Positions 9,083 through 14,487 of a stretch of 14,487 nt of DNA are shown here, piece after piece. The stretch comes from Dimargaris cristalligena. Lineage: Eukaryota > Kickxellomycota > Dimargaritomycetes > Dimargaritales > Dimargaritaceae. Positions within the stretch are counted from its first letter, which is position 1. Each line of letters opens with the position of its first letter. The DNA is taken from positions 1-14,487 of the forward strand of contig JANBQC010000383.1 of NCBI GenBank assembly GCA_027576995.1, given 5' to 3'. Below the pieces are notes generated by a model, which was not told the DNA's origin, searched no databases, and was given only the letters and a program-made list of their open reading frames with translations. The translations under genes were made by a program, and so were the position numbers.

Positions 9083-10052
9083 GAAAAAATATCTGAGATT
9101 GGTATATAATCAGAATAATGTGGTTGCAACCGACCTACTCCTGAAGCGTATTTCGAAAATATTTAAATTAAAGCTTGAGGATCATTTGGGTTGAAAATAC
9201 AGTTGTTGTGTGCGTAGTCGGTGTACTGATAGACTATTCGCTGGGATGGGGAGTAGATTGCCTGACCGGATCAAGCAATCGAGTCCAATAAGGGGTAACG
9301 CTGGGCTATGGCCCAGCTACGAATCTTAGTGAGTGTATGGAGCACCTCTTCCTAACGAATGAGTGTTTCGAAGAAACCGCCTTTCTGTCGGACAAGAATG
9401 CTTCCTTCCCAATGGGAACACTCTTTTAACTCTAGTCAGGGTGTTACATTTATATATTGGCCTTTCAAACACTCAATAGAAATCTAGAGAGAGAGAGTCC
9501 GGTATACTTATTTCATACATTTTTTTATAACCGACGAATCCGTCAACGTCAATTGATTCCTTTTTGAGCAGACTGTGTTACAAGAAAAAGATGTAGAGAG
9601 AAAGTTAAGGATAAATCCGCCCTATAATATATTAGTTAACGGCAGCCCCGGCAAATCGGGGGGGGGGGGTTTGTTGCATTTATCGGTCGGGGCCGGTAAA
9701 TAATACGTCGTAATGGATATTGTAATATAGTGCCTTTTGCATTGCTCGAACTGAGAACTTAAGGTCAACGATGACGATCTTTCTACCGCTATAGGCCCTT
9801 TCAGGCCTCCGCCCTGGGGTCCCGGCGCAGGCGCGAAGGAGGTCTATAGATTAGAAAACACTATCCACATATAATCGCCTTTCATATTACTCAAGACCAC
9901 CCGGCGCCTGTGTAGCCTAATCGGTGGCGGTAATTTGCGAGGAATATAGTAGAGGATATCTCAAACGGGGATGCTCTCGTTCTTTGGTTGAGCCACAGGT
10001 ACCCGTCGGTCACCCTCCGGGCACTCGGCCAACTTTGGCAGCTTCGATTAAA

Positions 10053-10060
10053 TATAAAAG
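10053..10060 (+). promoter_or_regulatory. TATA box of copper transporter gene
   Basis: TATAAAAG lies 206 bases upstream of the Ctr start codon. The same octamer is at 13759. Transcription would start around 10080-10095, leaving a 5' leader of about 170-185 bases that ends in a C-rich stretch just before the ATG. Confidence 0.55.
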
Positions 10061-10238
10061 GCGATCATTGCCATCGGTAATTTCAAAGTGCTCTTCACTA
10101 CTAAATCTTCTTATACCGACTTTCGCTAAACATTTTCAGTCGAACCCCAGTCCGGTATCGCATTTATACCAATTGCCAGGTTATCTAAATCTCGCCCAGT
10201 CCATTACTTTGACCCGCCCGTCTATCCAAATCTAGCCT

Positions 10239-10265
10239 CCCCCCCCGCGCCCCCCACACGCCAGC
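10239..10265 (+). repeat. C-rich leader before the Ctr start codon
   Basis: A C8 run, then CGCG and a C6 run, stand 7-27 bases before the ATG. Similar C-rich stretches precede the ATG at 13931 and lie inside intron 3 of the DUF4272-like gene, so they may be a habit of this genome. Confidence 0.6.
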
Positions 10266-10859
10266 ATGTCGTGTTGCTCTAAGCCACCCACCGTCGAGCC
10301 CAAGATCGAAGTCGGGGCCGTTGCCATTGCCGAGGCCGAGGCCGGCTGTGGTATGATGATGTATTTCAATGGTCAGATCAACGGTTTCTACCTTCTCTTT
10401 TCCTCCTGGACCATCGGTACTCCCGCCTCGCTCGCCCTGGCCTGCCTGGCCTGCTTTCTCATGGCCGTGGGCTACGAGCTATTTAAGCACTTGGTGCGCC
10501 GTGTAACCGCCCGCGTCGCTGCTCGTTGTGGCCGTAATCCTTCTCTTAATTCAGGACCGGATATGAAATCCCCCTGTTCGGCCGGTGGCCTCGATCAATC
10601 CCAAGCCGTGGAGCTGGGTCATAGTGGGGGGGGTTCGGTGAATGCCAACTCGACTCACCAACTGGGATGGTTTGATCCCCTCCACTTACTGCGCAGCTTC
10701 TTGTATGGGCTCCAGGTATGTTACGCCTTTGTGGTAATGTTGGTGGTCATGACGTACAACACCTATCTGGTGGCAGCGGTATGTCTGGGTGCCATGATCG
10801 GGACTTACTTATTCGGTCGGGATGAAACTGTCGGGTCTCAATCGGCCGCTTGCCACTAA
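10266..10859 (+). CDS. Ctr-family copper transporter
   Basis: This is an intronless gene for 197 residues. Ctr proteins form trimeric pores that move Cu(I) across the plasma or vacuolar membrane. The sequence shows three hydrophobic segments (about 51-73, 146-164 and 167-184), with TM1 preceded by CGMMMYFNG (28-36), a short form of the family's methionine cluster. TM2 carries the M-x3-M pore motif (Met158, Met162, in MLVVMTYN) and TM3 the packing motif G-x3-G (Gly175, Gly179). The loop after TM1 is long and polar (about 76-135), as usual. The N-terminus lacks the extended Met-rich repeats of high-affinity plasma-membrane forms, so a vacuolar Ctr2-like or low-affinity role is possible. The protein ends Cys-His, recalling the metal-handling tail of animal CTR1, and starts with a Cys pair at 3-4. 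The ATG at 10266 is the first in frame. A G8 run (10626-10633) encodes Gly in the loop. Confidence 0.92.
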   Translation: MSCCSKPPTVEPKIEVGAVAIAEAEAGCGMMMYFNGQINGFYLLFSSWTIGTPASLALACLACFLMAVGYELFKHLVRRVTARVAARCGRNPSLNSGPDMKSPCSAGGLDQSQAVELGHSGGGSVNANSTHQLGWFDPLHLLRSFLYGLQVCYAFVVMLVVMTYNTYLVAAVCLGAMIGTYLFGRDETVGSQSAACH

Positions 10860-11140
10860 TAATTGAAAATGGTGGAGTAGATGAGGAAGGACTAGTCCAG
10901 CCGTATGGCGAGAAATCTGGTTGGCACTTATAATCTACTAAACCACCCCCCGCCTGTTTGGTATTTACTTTTGATTGAAAATTCTATATAACTGTGTTGA
11001 TATTCATACTTACCATTGCCATTTGCCTAATATTGCCATTCCCCAATAAATAAGCACATGTCATTTTGTTATTTACATAGATGGAAGCTAAATTACATGA
11101 CCTATAACATAATATAATAAATCTAAACCAATTATTACTA
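10860..11140. other. Spacer downstream of copper transporter
   Basis: AT-rich, no gene. An AATAAA at 11046-11051 could serve as polyadenylation signal for the transporter. CpG is absent from about 10952 up to the edge of the repeat at 11141. Confidence 0.5.
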
Positions 11141-11690
11141 GTGTCGCCCAGGTTAACCACTCTTAGTCCATTAAGAGGCCTAAGGATAGGTTTCTAATGG
11201 TAGGCGGGGCTCAGACTCTGCTAAGTAGGCCACTAGCATTAGGTATGGATATGACACTAACTAATAAAGGCTACAAACTGCAGGTATAGGCAAGGGACGT
11301 GTAGCAGTACACTTACTAGTTAATACAAGGGTGGTGAATATATAGGGTTTATTAGGGTAAATCTGGTGGGGGGGGGGTAAAAATAAGCTAAAGAATCTAA
11401 CCAGTCCCAATGGGGCCCAGTTATATATATGTGGGGGCAACTCCAGAGGGAGGCCCCGGAGGAAGAATACTACTAGGAATAAGGTATGGTAAAATAGGCC
11501 ACCTGGATGGCCATTAGGACCTGGAAGACTCAGATGGTAACTAGAAGAGTCTTTGGATCAGCACTTGAGTGATTAGTGTGAAGAGACAGAATTTGGAAGG
11601 GGAAGGGTTATATGATATAGGGGGATCCCATAGTACTAGGGGTGACCATGGGAAGGTTAATATGGTGTTATATATACTGCCATAGGCAGG
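11141..11690 (-). repeat. LTR-like repeat copy A (inverted arm)
   Basis: On the reverse strand this arm aligns with 12118-12654 over its full length, by eye at roughly three quarters to four fifths identity with few indels. Shared blocks include GGTTAACCACTCTTAGTCCAT at the outer edge, ATATATAACTGGGCCCCA in the middle, and the GATCCCATAGTACT block (11624-11665 against 12142-12183). Weaker similarity seems to run on to about 11870. Confidence 0.85.
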
Positions 11691-12117
11691 GATAGGATTT
11701 TACATCTGTGAGTAGGCACAAATGTCAGGTGTTATTACCCTTATTCAGCATAGGGATGAAACAACAACCTGCAACTCTAGATGATTCTTCCATCTACACA
11801 ACCTGAAGTGTTAATCATTTCCTCCAAATTCAGTAGTGGACTTTTACCTCAGTCAGATTTTCCTTAATTTTACCTTCATGAAACCCTAAAAGTTAATTCC
11901 ACATAGTAGCAAGTATGGGTGAGGGAATTATCCTCATGAGGAATAAAAAATTGAGTTTGTCTTCTGTCCCCCTCTTGTCTCACAATTTATCCTTATATTA
12001 TGAATACCCAGTAGATCCAAAGCAGGTTCCAATTCCCAAAGTATTTTCTGAATACACAAAGCTGAGGATCTGAGTATCAGCCCTCCTAATCTGACTTAAT
12101 CTGGACTTAACAATCAT

Positions 12118-12654
12118 CTATCCTTATTAGGCCTTATATTGTCATATTAACCCTCCCATAGTCACCCCCAGTACTATGGGATCATCATCTATTATATAAC
12201 CCTTCTCCTTCTGGCCCCCAATGCTTTACACAAAATACTCAACCAGCTGATCCAAATGTCTCTTCCAGTTCCCATGAGAGTCTTCCCAATATGAAGCTAT
12301 CCAGTTGGATTCCTTATCTACCTATACCTAGTCTTAGTAGCATTCCCCTTAGGACCTCCCACTGGAGTTATCCCCACATATATAACTGGGCCCCACTGGG
12401 ACCAGTTTGATTCTTTAGCATATTATTACCCCCCAGTTTACCCCAATAAACTCTATATATACTCACCCCCTTGTACTAACTAGTAAATGTGCCTACTGTA
12501 CGTCCCTTGCATTTGTCTGCACTTATCTTTTATTGGTTAGTACTATACTACCGTAATGTTAGTAGCCCACTTGGCTGAGCCTAAGCCCCACCTACCATTA
12601 GAAGCCTATCCTTGGGACTCTTGATGGACTAAGAGTGGTTAACCCAGGCAACAC
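12118..12654 (+). repeat. LTR-like repeat copy B (arm next to gag-like ORF)
   Basis: This is the partner of copy A in inverted orientation, ending GGCAACAC at 12654. Contains AATAAA followed by a TATATATA stretch (about 12445-12460). Similarity to copy C suggests that the full repeat starts earlier, near 11955, which would make it about 700 bases long. Taken as plus-oriented because the gag-like ORF follows on this strand. Confidence 0.8.
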
Positions 12655-12975
12655 TGAGTCTTAAGGCTTTGACTAGTTTTCTCCCTCTGTGGTTTTATAG
12701 CTGAACAGCTGACTAACCTCTGTAGTGATACCATTTTTACATATCTTCCTTTATATATAGTCTTATAGTCAGCTTCAATAGCTGGTAAGTTATCTTTGAG
12801 ATAAGTTTTTATTATCCAGAATAAATATCTGTTCTTAACTTAGCTCAGTGATTTATCTAATATCTGCTGAAGACTTCAACCAGAAGTCGATTTTATATTT
12901 TATATTTTTTATTCCTTTTATTTACTTTATTTACTTTATTTTCTCTATAAGCCAGTTTATTAGCACATAGTCACT

Positions 12976-13248
12976 ATGGCTCCTCCAGTTCCTAACTCCA
13001 ACAATGGGAGTTTAGGATCAATTCATTTGGAACATTTTCCACTGTACCCCAGTTCCTACTCAAACAGTAGTTCTGATTCACTTCAATAAGTGGAAGGACC
13101 ATTTCCTGAGTACCCCATGTTCCACCCAGGTGCTGACCCCTTGAACCCAATGTCTGATGAATCTACCATCCTGGGAGAAGTCAAGGAGAATCCCTCCAGC
13201 TCTTCCCTCAATATGGAAGTCCCTCAAATCACTGGCAGAACACTATAA
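12976..13248 (+). pseudogene. Gag-like ORF start with internal stop
   Basis: An ATG at 12976, about 320 bases past the LTR-like copy B, opens 37 codons rich in Ser, Pro and Asn (MAPPVPNSNN...). A TAA follows at 13087-13089, and the same frame then stays open for 52 more codons with similar composition (VEGPFPEYPMFHPGADPLNP...) to TAA 13246-13248. The second stop falls exactly where the inverted repeat fragment C starts. The position after an LTR and the Ser/Pro-rich composition suggest the N-terminus of a Gag protein; no zinc knuckle is present. It is too short and degenerate to name a superfamily. Confidence 0.4.
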
Positions 13249-13415
13249 GGCCTAATAAGGATAGACACTAACATGTTGGGATTAAGTTAAATTAGAAGGG
13301 CCAACAGTAAGTAACAGATGTCAGAATCACTTTTTTGGGAGAATGGAGTACCTTCACATTAACATAGACTAAGCATGACATCTGAGCCAAAGGACAGAGG
13401 AAACAAATGGATTAC
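13248..13415 (-). repeat. LTR-like repeat fragment C
   Basis: The reverse complement matches the 5' part of copy B. The clearest match is 13248-13302 with 12085-12138, sharing CTATCCTTATTAGGCCTTATA and CTTAAT blocks. Fainter matches continue to about 13415 against 11955-12085. It lacks the rest of the repeat. Confidence 0.65.
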
Positions 13416-13419
13416 ATAG

Positions 13420-13758
13420 GAGTGCATGGGGGTTTATATTTCGGTATTGTTTGGTTTTTTATGGGGGATGTAATTTCATTAACAAAATTGGCAAAAAATT
13501 GACACACATAGGGTAATGCATTATTCCCTGCTGAAGATAAGCCAGATTATGAAGTTTGAAGGCCATGTGTATTGTTGTTAGCTTTGTATAGTATTGCCAG
13601 TGTTTTCTACTTGGTAGCACTGTGCCAATCCATTGGAGTCTGATGGCCTCCCATTGTACTTGCCCAAGATGACACACAGTAAAAACAATAACATCCCACT
13701 ACACAATATTAATGGACAAATTCAGTCACAAAAAGTCTCACCTATCCTTTTTGTGGTG
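13420..13758. other. CpG-poor tail of the repeat block, no gene
   Basis: After the CpG at 13442 none occurs until about 13768. The minus strand has a 72-codon open frame (13459-13677) with no recognisable motif. By composition this probably still belongs to the mobile-element remnant. Confidence 0.4.
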
Positions 13759-13766
13759 TATAAAAG
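13759..13766 (+). promoter_or_regulatory. TATA box (TATAAAAG)
   Basis: The octamer is identical to the one before the copper transporter. It lies where CpG content returns to normal, 172 bases upstream of the ATG at 13931, with a C-rich leader between (about 13848-13870). Confidence 0.45.
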
Positions 13767-13930
13767 TCCCGGACTATTCTATGTTTATTTTAATCATCAT
13801 AAACATCCAAAGCCCAATACCGTTTATACCTGAGTCTCTAATATTCAACCCCCCACACCTCACTCCCGATATTCGAGCTATCCTCCTCGCATTACATCTA
13901 AATCCCGAATTCGCAATTACAATTACAGCA

Positions 13931-14035
13931 ATGTCATTCCGATACTTCACCAACCAGTATTCTCATGGAATTATCTACAGCAACCCGAGTGACCTCTGCC
14001 GGGATTATGTGGCCTATGACCCCAAGGCCAAATAG
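13931..14035 (+). CDS. Unrecognised 34-codon ORF behind a TATA box
   Basis: Starts MSFRYFTNQYSHG and ends at TAG 14033-14035. The ATG context (CAGCAATGTC) resembles that of the copper transporter (CCAGCATGTC), and a TATA box with a C-rich leader precedes it, so transcription here is plausible. The frame continues upstream without an earlier ATG close to the promoter. I see no strong splice donor before the TAG, so either a very short protein or a missed first exon is possible. Rich in Tyr and Asp; no family recognised. Confidence 0.3.
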   Translation: MSFRYFTNQYSHGIIYSNPSDLCRDYVAYDPKAK

Positions 14036-14245
14036 ATCAGACCTGTATAATTTCGCTACTATGCTTAAAATTTAATGAGATTAAAATCGATCCATCTTTT
14101 TCATTATGGATGCCAACATTATCTAGTCTTTTCAACAGGGCGCGGGAATCGAATTACCAAAGAAATCACCTCCCTCCCGCCATCCCCGCCTCTCTAGCCA
14201 TGAATATGTGCCCGCTATCTAGACATTTCCTTTAACAATAGTATT
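14036..14245. other. Short spacer between two weak ORFs
   Basis: Includes TTTTCAACAG at 14129-14138, an acceptor-like sequence followed by 20 or so open codons, and AACAATAG at 14235-14242. These could be splice acceptors if the ORFs at 13931 and 14285 belong to one spliced gene, but I could not find matching donors. Confidence 0.3.
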
Positions 14246-14284
14246 ATGCGTCATATTCTTGGTTGGCCTAATGCTTATATATTC

Positions 14285-14479
14285 ATGTCTGCTCAGCTGG
14301 ATAAAGTCAAGTCTGATCTTTTAGTTTCCACCCAGCCAAGTATCGAACATTTTATATCACATTTTCTAATTGACTCACCACCATATATCCGATACCCACC
14401 CAGCCTTTACCAATATCTACAAAGCGCCCTCTATACCTCTTTCTTGTGGGTTATTTGGTTTCATTCTTTCTGGGCGTAG
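14285..14479 (+). CDS. Unrecognised ORF near the right edge
   Basis: From an ATG at 14285 the frame encodes about 64 residues (MSAQLDKVKSDLL...), ending in an aromatic hydrophobic stretch before TAG 14477-14479. An earlier ATG at 14246 is also in frame. The first half looks like an amphipathic helix. It could be an exon of a gene that continues beyond the window or a chance frame. Confidence 0.2.
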   Translation: MSAQLDKVKSDLLVSTQPSIEHFISHFLIDSPPYIRYPPSLYQYLQSALYTSFLWVIWFHSFWA

Positions 14480-14487
14480 GCATTCGT

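Larger units (their letters stand above)
7346..10050. other. 2.7-kb region with no secure gene
   Basis: The region is mostly AT-rich and normal in CpG content. Several frames are open for 60-90 codons on both strands, but none shows a recognisable domain. The better candidates are listed separately (7566-7844 minus, 8259-8537 plus, 8801-9082 plus). It also holds a perfect 7-bp hairpin at 9301-9318, an AG microsatellite near 9486-9495, a G12 run at 9658-9669 and a GC-rich island at 9785-9850. Confidence 0.5.
11141..13420. mobile_element. LTR-retrotransposon-like remnant, nested and inverted
   Basis: The interval holds two inverted copies of one repeat (A and B), a gag-like ORF downstream of copy B, and a third inverted partial copy (C). 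The repeat edge reads TGTTG on the inner strand (CAACA at 12649-12653), like retroviral-type LTR ends. The layout B - leader of about 320 bases - ATG fits a 5' LTR followed by a gag start. No reverse transcriptase, integrase or protease coding is left. CpG is almost absent throughout. A fold-back element is the main alternative. Confidence 0.6.

Noticed and set aside
9270..9320. AATCGAGTCC plus a 7-bp hairpin (GCTGGGC/GCCCAGC), looking like part of a tRNA or terminator
   Set aside because: There is no cloverleaf and no T run; the hairpin is isolated.
9924..10235. 103-codon open frame upstream of the Ctr gene
   Set aside because: It starts from a non-ATG codon, overlaps the TATA box and probable 5' leader, and shows no domain.
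13459..13677. 72-codon minus-strand frame next to the repeat block
   Set aside because: No motif, and the CpG-poor composition makes stop-free frames by chance more likely.
14130..14215. Minus-strand sequence resembling a tRNA T-arm (AATTCGATTCCCGC)
   Set aside because: No matching acceptor stem, anticodon arm or A box could be found at the right distance.
1..14487. CRISPR array, rRNA genes, bacterial operons
   Set aside because: There are no regularly spaced direct repeats or rRNA-like sequence, and the spliceosomal introns rule out a bacterial source.

Overview
The window reads as nuclear DNA of a fungus. Two protein genes carry short spliceosomal introns (GTAAG-type donors, YAG acceptors). 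The recognisable products are fungal-type: an NRPS module, an AlkA/Mag1-type DNA glycosylase, a Ctr copper transporter and a putative mitochondrial DUF4272 protein. An early-diverging (zygomycete-type) fungus is my guess from the compact genes, poly(C)/poly(G) tracts and repeat content. The sequence does not prove it.

Layout. 1-2636 (+): the 3' part of a nonribosomal peptide synthetase gene (condensation - adenylation - carrier), entering from the left edge. It is broken by a +1 frameshift and an in-frame TAG inside the adenylation domain, and it stops where the next condensation domain would begin. 2637-3650: AT-rich, no gene recognised. 3651-4928 (-): a two-exon 3-methyladenine DNA glycosylase gene. 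4929-5779: spacer between divergent genes. 5780-7345 (+): a four-exon gene for a DUF4272-like protein with a likely mitochondrial presequence, including one 30-nt exon. 7346-10265: about 2.9 kb without a secure gene, with a few weak coding-like stretches. 10266-10859 (+): an intronless Ctr-family copper transporter behind a TATAAAAG box. 11141-13420: a mobile-element remnant. It has two divergent copies of an LTR-like repeat in inverted orientation, a gag-like leader ORF with an internal stop, and a third inverted fragment of the same repeat. 13759 onward: a second TATAAAAG box, a 34-codon ORF and an unrecognised ORF near the right edge.

The most distinctive signal is composition. From about 11144 to 13441 I count only eight CpG dinucleotides, and none at all between 11459 and 12500, while flanking genes and spacers are CpG-rich. 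Where the two repeat arms can be aligned, CpG in one is TpG in the other at several sites, which points to cytosine methylation and deamination of the repeat. The host genes are unrelated housekeeping or secondary-metabolism genes and show no operon-like logic. I found no CRISPR array, rRNA or convincing tRNA.
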